From Paraspadella gotoi (Eukaryota; Chaetognatha): a DNA stretch of 64,000 bases. Positions within the stretch are counted from its first letter, which is position 1. Each line of letters starts with the position of its first letter. Shown one piece after another: positions 13,290 to 59,840 of this stretch. The notes under the pieces are model-generated. The model searched no databases. It had not been told where the DNA came from and saw only the letters and a list, made by a program, of their open reading frames with translations. Both the position numbers and the translations under genes were made by a program. The stretch covers positions 1,584,268 through 1,648,267 of the forward strand of contig CM119267.1 of the NCBI GenBank assembly GCA_051294375.1. The letters run 5' to 3'.

Positions 13290-13345
13290 AGGAGAGTAGA
13301 GAAGAGAGAGAGAGAGAGAGAGAGAAGAGAGAGAATGAAGTAGAA
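12193..13345. other. Non-coding stretch with GA arrays; one possible short exon
   Basis: Contains GA arrays at about 12,510-12,580 and 13,236-13,335. A segment ending GGCCGAGAGAG/GTGAGTTCC at about 13,047, preceded by an AAACAG at about 12,973, has both splice borders of a plus-strand exon. It encodes only Arg/Asp/Thr-rich sequence and has no partner exon, so I do not call it. Otherwise nothing was seen. Confidence 0.4.
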
Positions 13346-13375
13346 AGTTTCGTCCTCGTGTCGTGTCGTTCAGTT

Positions 13376-14480
13376 CCATTCATTAATTCGTTCATTCATT
13401 CATGTTCAATTCATTCATTCATTCATTCATTCATTCATTTAATCATTCTATCATTCATTCATTCATCATTGATTCATTCATTCATTCATTCAATTAATCA
13501 ATAAAATACTTTATTTAATCCGTTAATCTCATTCATTCCTTCATTAATTCATTCCTTCATTCATTCATTCATTCATTCATCTCAATTAATCATAAATTCA
13601 TTTATTTAATCGTTAATTCCATTAATTCATTCTTCATTAATTCATTCCTTCATTCATGTCATCTGCATTCATTCATTCATTCATTCATTCATCTCATTTA
13701 ATCATTAATTGTTTCATTCACAATTCAACATTATCATTCATTTATTCATTCATTCATTTATTCCTTCATTCATTTAATCATTCATTCATTAATTCATTAA
13801 TTCATTTAATCATTCATTCATTCATTCATTCATTCATTTAATCATTAATTCATTCATTCATTTATTAATTCATTCATTTAATCATTCATTCATTAATTTA
13901 ATCATTCGTTCATTCATTTATTCTTTCATTCATTCACCTAATCATTAATTCATTCATTCATTCATATATTCATTTAATCATTCATTCATTCATCCATTCA
14001 TTAATTTAATCATTCATTCATTCATTCATTTTTTTAATCATTCATTCATTCATTTATTCATTCATTAATCATTCCTTCATTCATTCATTTAATCATTAAT
14101 TCATTCATTCATACATTTTTTCATTCATTCATTTAATCATTAATTCATTAATTCATTCATTCATTTATTCATTCATTCATAATATTCCATGTCATATCAT
14201 TTAATCATTCATTCATTCATCCATTCATTAATTTATCATTTTCATTCATTCATTTTAATCATTCATTCATTCATTTATTCATTTCGATTAAATCATTTCC
14301 TTCATTCATTCATGTCATTCATTCATTCATTCATTCATTTAATCATTAATTCATTCATTTAATCATTAATTCATTCATTCATACATTTATTCATTCATTC
14401 ATTTATTATTCATTCATTTAATCATTCATTCATTCATTCATTCATTCATTCATTCATTCATTCATTCATTCATTCATTCC
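13376..14480 (+). repeat. (ATTC)n array, about 1.1 kb
   Basis: CATT/ATTC units with regular TTTAATC and TTAATT variants every few units. It lies in the intron directly 3' of the donor of the exon at 14,484-15,110 (minus strand). Ser-Phe-Ile-His frames come from the repeat. Confidence 0.95.
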
Positions 14481-14483
14481 AAC

Positions 14484-15110
14484 CTCTGAATGATTTTCGC
14501 CTCTGGCTCTTACGTTTGTTTTCCCAATCGTTTTCCCTGAATCCTTTTCGCTTTCGGGCGGCGAAACGGCCGTCCGCGATCCTACGGGCGACGTGCGATT
14601 CCAAGCGCGCCCCGGGGACAATTCCAAGACTCCCTCTTCGCCCACAGATTCCAATTTCGACGCCCGAGAGATGGAAGCGTGCGGCGTCAAATCGGGCGGC
14701 ATCACGGCGTCGTAATCGGGGATATGTTCCGGCGCTCCGCCTGATACGGCGTCGTCGATGTTTAACTCTTGCGATTCTCTTATCGCCGGCGTCGAGTCGG
14801 TGACGCCGCCTCGAAAGACGACGGCGCCGCGAAAGACGCCGGTAGCGCTGGTAGCGCCGATTCCCAATTTGGTTCCGCTCCACTTGGCGATCGGTTTGCG
14901 GCCCGAATGGGAGCTGATCTTCGATTCGATTTCCGCCCGAGTGGCGGCGCCATCGTCGGCGTCTGTCTCTTCGTTTGACTTTTCCTCTTTCTCCTTTTCC
15001 TTCTTTTCGTCGCGCGCTCCCTCTTTTTCCTCGTCTTTCTCGTCGTCTCTGTCTCCATCTCTCTTCTTTCTCTTTGATCCCGACGAATCCGCCTCATCTT
15101 CCTCGTTCAT
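14484..15110 (-). CDS. Exon 1 of unrecognised minus-strand gene (probable start)
   Basis: ATG at 15,110 follows an A-rich stretch with no upstream in-frame extension, so I take it as the start; an acceptor (AAAAG/ATG) is the alternative. The exon gives 209 codons and ends at donor GAG/GTTGGA in phase 0, matching the exon at 9,375. The product starts MNEEDEADSSGSKRKKRDG, followed by a highly charged Lys/Glu/Asp region and then a less biased part with GRKPIAKWSGTKLG, EHIPDYDAVMPPDLTPH and SPGRAWNRTSP. The charged N terminus with KRKKR could be a nuclear localisation signal (inference). A noisy copy lies at 11,760-12,167. Confidence 0.55.
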
Positions 15111-15689
15111 CTTTTTTTTCGTTAAAAAAAAAACAAAATAAAAAAAAAGATTAAATAATAAAAAAAAGTTAAAGAAATAGAAAGATTAAATAATAAAAAA
15201 GTTAAATAAATAAAAATATTATATAATAAAAAAGTTAAATAAATAAAAAAATAATTAAAGAAACTTGAATTTTAAGATTAAAGGATAAATCTAAGCGAAA
15301 GAAGGACGAACAAATTTTCGATGGAAATTAATTCTATGAATTTTAAATCAGAGACAATTGATAAATTTAGCGTCGGTTAAAACTTGAAAGAAGAAAATTT
15401 AAAAGTTTTGATTAATTGTTTTTTTTTTAATTCTTAGCTTATAAATTCAATCATACTTTTTTTAGATTTCGGTAAATGCTATGCTGCTTCATGATTAAGC
15501 AATTCCGTTACTTGGAACTTTAAAAGCAAAAGAAAATATGCCACATGAAAAAAAACAATTATCTTATTTGTTTCTATGAATTTCGTTGATAGGGATGAAC
15601 TCGACGGACTAAATCGAGACGACGACGACGACGACGACGATGTCGGCTCTTCGCTAATGATTCGCTATTTTTGTCTCCCTCCCTCCCAC
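15111..15689. other. AT-rich spacer with a possible plus-strand acidic exon
   Basis: 15,111-15,540 is AT-rich with nothing seen. At about 15,576-15,660 a plus-strand frame reads MNFVDRDELDGLN, then poly-Asp and VGSSL, just before the CT array. It could be the exon preceding the membrane exon, but no donor decides it. Confidence 0.35.
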
Positions 15690-15724
15690 TTTTCGACTCC
15701 TCTCTCTCTTCTCTCTCTCTCTCT

Positions 15725-15779
<55 letters not shown>

Positions 15780-15805
15780 CTCTCTCATCTCTCCCTCTCT
15801 CACAG
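15690..15805 (+). repeat. (CT)n array acting as pyrimidine tract
   Basis: About 100 bp of CT/TCTC ending in CTCTCACAG, the acceptor of the following exon. Confidence 0.85.
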
Positions 15806-16000
15806 ACTGCGGCGGTGGATTGGCGGTTTGGTCGCCGGCATTTTGCGCCGCCGCTATCCTTCTACTGTTGATCTTTGTTTACTGTTATATGGCGATGTAA
15901 ACAAAGGGAGGAAGATTTAGATTCGGAAGCAGACGAAAAGGAGAAAGAGATGGAGATGATTACGAGTAGACAAGATGGCGGAATAACAATCGAAGTTCCA
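15806..16000 (+). CDS. Transmembrane exon of an unidentified membrane protein (frame broken)
   Basis: After acceptor CTCACAG, one frame gives GGLAVWSPAFCAAAILLLLIFVYCYM, shown here as GGLAVWSPAF, then CAAAILLLLIF, then VYCYM: a good membrane helix that stops at TAA. The next frame gives a typical stop-transfer and cytoplasmic start, RCKQREEDLDSEADEKEKE, ending near GGITIEVPGLG. A single-base frameshift within GGCGATG would join them. I infer either a sequencing indel or a missed junction. The protein would be single-pass; the tail exon at 16,637 continues it. The ectodomain was not found. Confidence 0.4.
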
Positions 16001-16005
16001 GGTTT

Positions 16006-16007
<2 letters not shown>

Positions 16008-16062
<55 letters not shown>

Positions 16063-16116
16063 GAGCGAGGAAGAAATGTTAAAAACAATTGAAAGTTTTA
16101 TGAGGAGAGAGAGAAC

Positions 16117-16190
<74 letters not shown>
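16008..16190 (+). repeat. Two (GA)n arrays
   Basis: GA runs at about 16,008-16,057 and 16,121-16,187, separated by a short unique stretch. Intronic to the membrane-protein gene. Confidence 0.9.
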
Positions 16191-16410
16191 CAGAGCCGTT
16201 GTTTCCCGCAATGGGTAGAAATCCAAGACGACCCATATTGTGATGAGGCTTCGCAATTTCTTTTTCTACTTCTATCTCTGTTTCTCTCTCTCTTACTCTC
16301 TCTTAATGAGGTCCAAATGTGAGAAAGAGAAGTCGTCAGAAGTACACATTGCTTAAATAATAAAAATAAAAATAATTCAAGTTCTTCTGATTTCGAATTT
16401 CACTGTACAT

Positions 16411-16545
16411 ATACAGGAGTGGGACCCTATATGGAGACAAAATTTAAAAAATCGTTATTCTAATTTATTTCATTATCGTATCTCAAATCGTTCAGCCAGG
16501 GCAGGACGTTAAATTTTGTCTCGATATAGGGTCCCGACCCCGTAT
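16411..16545. mobile_element. Small MITE with ~36-bp inverted ends
   Basis: Ends ATACAGGAGTGGGACCCTAT and (inverted) ATACGGGGTCGGGACCCTAT continue as GAGACAAAATTTAA on both sides. Total 135 bp. Copied in the right arm at about 35,725-35,870. No coding content. Confidence 0.6.
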
Positions 16546-16636
16546 TTGAATAATTTATAAAGACCGACAATATCTTATTCCTCCCACCCTTCCTCCCACA
16601 TCTTCTTCCCACATCTTCCTCCCACACTCCACACAG

Positions 16637-17446
16637 CTCGGCACCAACTCTCTCTACGAAGGAGTCTTCCCCGAAGACGAAATTAAGTGGCGCCTCCACG
16701 ACTACGACGCGCAATTCGGTCACCCGGCCAACGAGAAAGCGGCGCTAAACGGCGCCGTGGGTCTCAACGGTTCCACGCCGCGGGGCCGAGACGGCGTCGC
16801 GGGTCTAAACGGATCGGCGCCGCGAAATCGAGACGCCGTCGATGGTCGTCGTCCGGCGCCATCGATTCTTTACCGCGTGGAACCGTTGGGTCGCGATTCC
16901 ATCCACGACTTCCGAGAGACGACGCCCACCGGCGCCGTAACTACGCCGTTTCAAGAGTCTAGCGGCGTCAAATGTCGCCGACCGACGCCGCCTCCGCCTC
17001 CGCCTCCGAATTCGGGCGCGCCGGCGTCGATTAATCACACTCGTCCGGCGCCGAAGATTCCATCGTCTCTTTCGGCGTTCGTCGAATCGGCGTCGAACGC
17101 CACTCAACCTCCTCGTCCACTCCCTCTCTCTCTTCGCCCTTCGGTGTCTCCCTCTCTCTGTGATACTCCACCCAGCGCGCCATCTTCTCCTCATTCGTCT
17201 CCGGTGGGCGTCGCCGTCATCGTCGAAGGATCGGACGTCGAACTTGTTCCTTCGGCGTCGCCAGGGCCGCAGCAGCAGCAGCAGCAGCCAAGACAGCTAC
17301 AGCCTCGACAGCAGCAGCCGCATTTAAAGCAGCAGCAGCAAAGGTCTTCGCAGCAGCAACAGCAGCCGCATCACGGCGCCAAGTCCAAGTTCAGTCGAAG
17401 CCACAGTTACACCAAGTCGATGGGCCGCGCCGACGTGGCGTTGTGA
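16637..17446 (+). CDS. Cytoplasmic-tail exon of the unidentified membrane protein
   Basis: Acceptor CCACACAG/CTC at 16,637 opens 269 codons plus TGA. The start LGTNSLYEGVFPEDEIKWRL is followed by DYDAQFGHPANEK, Gly/Asn/Arg repeats, a proline run (PTPPPPPPPNSG), a Ser/Pro region and then Gln-rich blocks ending KFSRSHSYTKSMGRADVAL. The GTNSLY-type start after the membrane exon loosely recalls tails of some cadherin-superfamily proteins, which would fit a neighbour of alpha-catenin, but this is weak. After the TGA the same frame stays open to 17,902. Confidence 0.55.
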   Translation, partial: LGTNSLYEGVFPEDEIKWRLHDYDAQFGHPANEKAALNGAVGLNGSTPRGRDGVAGLNGSAPRNRDAVDGRRPAPSILYRVEPLGRDSIHDFRETTPTGAVTTPFQESSGVKCRRPTPPPPPPPNSGAPASINHTRPAPKIPSSLSAFVESASNATQPPRPLPLSLRPSVSPSLCDTPPSAPSSPHSSPVGVAVIVEGSDVELVPSASPGPQQQQQQPRQLQPRQQQPHLKQQQQRSSQQQQQPHHGAKSKFSRSHSYTKSMGRADVAL

Positions 17447-17902
17447 CCGTGGCTTCGCCGGTCGCGGATGCCGCCACCGCAGCCGGAGGAGCGGCTGCAG
17501 CTGGGGGACCGGCTGCAGTTGGGGGAACAGCCGCAGCCAGAGAAGCCGCTGCAGTGGCGGGAGCGGGAGCAACGAGCAAAGGATCTGGAGATACAATCGC
17601 AACGACGACGACTCGATCTGCAGCAAATGAAGCATCTCAAGCAACTCAAGCATCCAATCTCTTTGTGGCAAAACTTTCGACGGCGGCAACTGCAACAGGA
17701 GCGGCTCCGTCTGATGGAGAGGAGGCTGCGGCGCAAACAGCAGCCGTCACAACAGCGCTGCGATTTCGTAGAGAATATGAGCGACGGAGATCATAAGCTG
17801 CTTTTGACTCTTCGATGGGGAAACGTTGACGACGACGACGAAGACGACGATGACAGTGACGACGACGACGACGAAGACGATGAAAACCTCGCTAATGTTT
17901 AA
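17447..17902 (+). other. In-frame extension after TGA (possible read-through or sequencing error)
   Basis: Directly after the TGA (context TTG TGA CCG) the same frame continues for about 151 codons: Gln/Leu/Arg-rich helical sequence (RAKDLEIQSQRRRLDLQQMK, LQQERLRLMERRLRRKQQ), then GDHKLLLTLRWGNV, a long Asp/Glu run and ENLANV before TAA. The poly(A) signal comes only after this. Composition is coding-like, so the stop is either leaky, spliced out, or an error. Confidence 0.45.
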
Positions 17903-17971
17903 ATTACGAAGTTATATTGAACAATTTACCTAGTGTATTTTCATTGCCGTCGGCCCGAGTCAGTATTACTG

Positions 17972-17977
17972 AATAAA
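17972..17977 (+). promoter_or_regulatory. Poly(A) signal AATAAA
   Basis: AATAAA 70 bp after the TAA at 17,902; it fits the 3' end of the membrane-protein gene. Confidence 0.5.
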
Positions 17978-19127
17978 TTGGATTATTGAATTCTCAATTT
18001 AAATACTTAGACCTAGTAGCGGTTCATACTCGTTTCTTATTATTATTACTATTCCGTTGAAATAGACGTTATAATTGGTGCCATAATTCACTTTTCTCTT
18101 TTTTTTTTCTTTGTTTACAATTTCTCGGTCGAATTTTTCGTGGAAATGACGTTTCGATGAGCAGTTAATTAAACTAATTAAAGAAAGCTAGTTTAGTTTG
18201 TAACAGGTAAATTTAGATTTCAAAAAGAAGACAACAATTTTATCCTTTTAAAAATCAAAACTTTTTGGTAAAATTTGTTCATTCTAAACCTTTTAATAAG
18301 ATAAAGAAACGCCAGAGGACGCTACCTCTCGCTTCTTAAATTAAATGTGAACAAAAGACAAAATGGTCGGGGAAATAGAGAATTTTGATTAGAAAATAGT
18401 AAATAAACGATTTCTATTTCTATTTTTCTATTTTTAAGTTTTATCCTTTATAAGTGAAAAATGTGATCCGTGTCAATGACAAAATAAAATTAATTTTAAA
18501 AATCGTTATCGACATTTTTTCTGAGCTGCGAAACAATGTCTGATGTTGAAACAACCCAAGTATAACACGAAAAAAACATTGTACGAATTTGTTTAAAAAA
18601 ATTTGTTGAACAGTACGTAACATATTTTTAATTAATTTTATTGTTTTTCTCTCGAAATTTCGACTCCACCCACAAAGGAGGATCTCATTTCTCCTCTTCC
18701 TCTTTTTCTCCTTCCCCTCCTCCCTCTCTCTCTCCCTCCCTTTCTCCTTTCCTCCCTCTCTCCATCCTTTCCTCTTTCCTCCTCTCTCCTTCCCTTTCTC
18801 CTTTCTTCCCTCTCTCTCTCCCTCCCTTTCCTTTCCTCCCTCTCTCCCTCCCTTTCTCCTTTCCTCCCTCTCTCCCTCTCTCCCTACCCTTACCTAAACG
18901 AGAAACTGTGTCTCCACCAACGCGGATTGCAAACTCATCACAACTGAAACGACATCAAGAATGAAAGGACAAAAGGAGAAATAAAGAGACGGACGGATGG
19001 ACGGATGGAGAGAAGGAGAGATAGACGGATGGACTGATGGACAGATAAAATTACGTGAGATGGATTTATGGAAAAAGGAGTGAGATAAACGGAGTGACAG
19101 ATAAAAGAGGAGTAAAAAACTATACGT

Positions 19128-19182
<55 letters not shown>

Positions 19183-19409
19183 AGCCACTCCCAGTTTTCA
19201 GAGAGGATTATCAGAAATGACGACGATGACTACGACGAAGACGACGACACTCGAAACTACAACAACAACAACGAGTTTCAACTTGATCCAGTTTTCACGC
19301 GAATTTTTACGTTTTTTCCCGTCGTTTTCATCGTCGTCGTCGTCGTTTTCGTTGTCGTCGTCGTCGTCTTCATCTTCTTTAGTTTCACTTTCGTTTTTTT
19401 CTTCTCAGT
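17978..19409. other. Intergenic, CT-rich blocks
   Basis: AT-rich to about 18,650, a CCCTCTC-type pyrimidine block at 18,690-18,890, ACGG/ATGG repeats at 18,985-19,040, a CT array at 19,130-19,181 and GAC/TCG triplet runs at 19,217-19,375. No gene seen. Confidence 0.5.
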
Positions 19410-20040
19410 TTTTAGTCTTATCAGCAGATTCCGACTCTATAATTTCCTTTGTCGGTCCGTCGGTCCTACCCCAAAATATTGTCGGTAAATCATTATTTTC
19501 ATATCAGAACCTCAAATTATGATAAATTATGCAAAAAAAATTATATCCATCCGTCCATCCGTCCATCTGTCCGTCCCCCTTAGCAAAAAACTCCAATTAC
19601 TCGTGATTGGATGGATGGATTGGTATAAAATTTTGTATATGGGTAGGAAACTGTGTGATTGAGATGGATATGAAGTTGCGATGGAATCGTGCTAGTGGAA
19701 AATGGTTTAAATAGAAAAAAGGAAAAAAAATATATTTCACTATTTGAACGCCAATTGCTCATGAGTGGATAGGGCAATTAACTTGAAATTTTGTATGATG
19801 GTAGGAAAGTGTGTGATTGAGCTGGATATAAAGTTTCGATAGAATCATGCGAGTGGAAATGATTTAAAATGAAAAAAACAAAATTCATATTTACTTAAAG
19901 TATTTTTACTTAAATTTACTCATAATTATTATGTTTATTAAAAATTGGATAGATAAATTGAAATGGAATTTTGTGTATGGGTAGGAAAGTATGTTTTAAA
20001 GCTGGATATAAATTTTTTTGGAATTTTTAAAGTTTCTCTC
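19410..20040 (+). repeat. Helentron/pearl-like element, copy 3
   Basis: Same order as copy 1: TTATCAGCAGATTCCGACTC, GTCGGTCCGTCGGTCC, short ATCC/GTCC run (19,545-19,580), CTTAGCAAAAAACTCC, then three core monomers to about 20,035. The hairpin's left half is degenerate. Its right-arm counterpart (31,640-32,590) carries a SINE-like insertion in the microsatellite. Confidence 0.6.
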
Positions 20041-20082
20041 TCTATATCTCTCTCTGATTGATTGATTGCTTGATTGATTGAC

Positions 20083-20515
20083 CAAATTATGCCAATTAAC
20101 AAAAATATGCCAGTTGACCAAATTCTGCAAGTTGATCAAATTATGCCTGTTGACCAAATTATGGCAGTTGACCAAATTATGCCATTTGACCAAATTATGC
20201 CAGTTGATAAAATAATGCCAGTTGATAAAATAATGCCAGTTGTTAAAATTATGCCAGTTGACCTAATTATGCCGGTTGATCAAATTATGTTAATTGACCA
20301 AATTATGTCAGTTGACCAAATTATATCAGTTGAACAAATTATGTCAGTTGAACAAATTAAGTCAGTTAACCAAATTATATCAGTTAAACAAAATAAGTCA
20401 GTTGACCAAATTATGTCAGTTGACCAAATTATGTCAGTTGACCAAATTATGTCAGTTAACCAAATTATGTCAGTTAACCAAATTATGCAAGTTGATTAAA
20501 TTATGCAAGTTGACC
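20083..20515 (+). repeat. 18-bp minisatellite, about 24 copies
   Basis: Consensus CAGTTGACCAAATTATGC with few indels, so one frame is open throughout and reads the hexapeptide MPVDQI/MSVDQI. There are no splice borders or regulatory context. The degraded counterpart in the right arm (31,110-31,600) has no open frame. I regard it as non-coding. Confidence 0.85.
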
Positions 20516-20546
20516 AAGTTAGCTTATTACCACTTAATTATCGTAG

Positions 20547-20651
20547 GCAGATCCGACATTGTTTGCTCAAACTTGTTTTTATCCCAAGAGATGAAGAGGA
20601 AGAGGAGGAGGAGGAGGAAGAAGAGGAGCAGCAAGGGGTCAAGAGCATTAG
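20547..20651 (+). CDS. Internal exon of an unrecognised acidic protein (a)
   Basis: Acceptor ATCGTAG/G and donor AG/GTAAGC give 105 bp, entering with one base and leaving in phase 2. It reads QIRHCLLKLVFIPRD, then a run of Glu and QQGVKSI. The phase fits exactly the exon at 20,701. No start or end exon was found. The surrounding region is copied, with indels, near 30.9-31.1 kb in the inverted arm. Confidence 0.4.
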
Positions 20652-20700
20652 GTAAGCGGAGAGGGTGAGGATAGGCGGCATTAACGCATTTCTGTTCCAG

Positions 20701-20779
20701 TCTAATGTATCGTGCGGAATTTATATCAGTCACCCTGTGGGGGATAAAATCCAGAGGGGTCCTCTTCGAAGACGACGAA

Positions 20780-20825
<46 letters not shown>
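20701..20825 (+). CDS. Internal exon of an unrecognised acidic protein (b)
   Basis: Acceptor CTGTTCCAG/T and a strong donor GACG/GTGAGT. Joined in phase to the previous exon it reads SLMYRAEFISVTLWGIKSRG, then VLFED and a long Asp run encoded by a GAC microsatellite, exiting in phase 1. Two exons in matching phase with good borders are unlikely by chance. The next exon was not found before alpha-catenin, so the gene is either incomplete here or disrupted by assembly. Confidence 0.45.
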
Positions 20826-24480
<3,655 letters not shown>

Positions 24481-24566
24481 GCTTGTAGATCTTGTCAAAT
24501 ATAACGACACTATCTAAAACATCATCTTCAACAGCACAACAACAACAGCACGACATCAACGCCACC

Positions 24567-58579
<34,013 letters not shown>

Positions 58580-58862
58580 TGCCTTCCTTTCTGCTTGAAG
58601 TTTGATCGTCGTTCTTTTTCGAAATTCTGGCTTCGATTTCAGTGAAGATTGATTGGTCCAGATTGATTGGTCGAGCTTGGTCGAGCTTGCTTGATCCAAT
58701 TTGATTGATTGGCTCTCGTTTGAATGATCGATAATAGCAATGCTCGCCCGTGCTTGTATTTGTTGGCATTGGATCAATCAATCAGCTTGATTTCAATAAG
58801 TTTTCTTCCACCGAGGTGGCGGATTTTAATGAAAACTAAATATATGATTTAAAAAAGAAAAA

Positions 58863-58868
58863 AATAAA
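58863..58868 (+). promoter_or_regulatory. Candidate alpha-catenin poly(A) signal
   Basis: AATAAA about 410 bp after the stop; first good match downstream of the GA array. Confidence 0.4.
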
Positions 58869-58869
58869 C

Positions 58870-59521
58870 GAAACAATCAGACGAAAAAGAAAAAAATATT
58901 GTTTTTTTTTCTCTTCGGTTGTAAGGCAGGAAATAAATTCCATTAAGTTTATGTTCATACGATAATTTTATATCAGATGACGTGCTTACGGTTTGCCAGT
59001 CAATCATTCCAGATTCGTTCAGGCAGCTACAATATTGATTTTCACTTTAAATCAAAAAAATGATTATGACATTGATAATAATTATTGATTATACTAATCA
59101 TGATGACGTTACAAACAACGAAAACAACTAATTGTGCTTTTTTGGTTCCATGTTTTTTTAATCCCGCCTCCACTGTCTTTTGTTTTTTAAATGTTCTTAC
59201 TGTACTAAGTCAACTTCCATCGAAAGCGTCCTGTGGTTTTACAGTAAACTTTTGATTTGAACGTTAAAGAAAATTATTATGTTCAGTGTTAATAAAAATG
59301 ATGTTATGTTTCACGTAATTGTTAATTGCGGTAGCTTTGAATCGAAATCTTACTGTATCTTACTGTATCTAACTGTATTTTCAAGGGAAATGAATCAGCG
59401 AATTAGATTTGTGTATCATCGGTGATTGGATTTTGTTTCGAATACAAATTATAATAATTATAATTATAATAAACTTTCCGCGCGATTCGATTCAAATTTT
59501 TTGTTTAAAAACGTCGAGTTA

Positions 59522-59608
<87 letters not shown>

Positions 59609-59840
59609 AATACATAGAAACATAGAAACGCTTCATTAAATTAAGAAAAAAATTTAAGTAATTCATATCATATATGCAATTAAAAGTTTAAAGAGACGAA
59701 TTGGTTTATTGTCAACAACAATTTTTTATTATAGAGACAAACATGTTTCGGCGCATGATTCCAGCCTTCATCAGCGTCAAAGTTTTTGAGAATCACTCAC
59801 AAATTTTCTACAAAAGAAAAAAAAAGGAGAGCAGGACTCC
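58870..59840. other. Downstream intergenic sequence
   Basis: AT-rich, with a TA array at 59,527-59,610 and a hammerhead-like motif at 59,735-59,777. No gene seen. Confidence 0.5.
59735..59777 (-). ncRNA. Hammerhead-like motif (weak candidate)
   Basis: The minus strand reads CTGATGAAGGC ... GCGCCGAAACATGTTTGTC: the two conserved hammerhead boxes CTGATGA and GAAAC, a possible GGC/GCC stem II and a short ACATGT stem III before GTC. The base pair next to the core (A against C) is mismatched, and a closing stem I was not shown. Similar motifs are known in Penelope-like elements. Treat as a lead. Confidence 0.3.

Noticed and set aside
9233-14480. Ser-Phe-Ile-His repeat frames in the ATTC arrays
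   Set aside because: Tetranucleotide repeat artefacts, not preserved between the two renderings of the array.
24492-24566. Upstream extension of the alpha-catenin frame
   Set aside because: In frame from about 24,489 but with no ATG before 24,567 and a TAG just upstream; the Kozak ATG is preferred.
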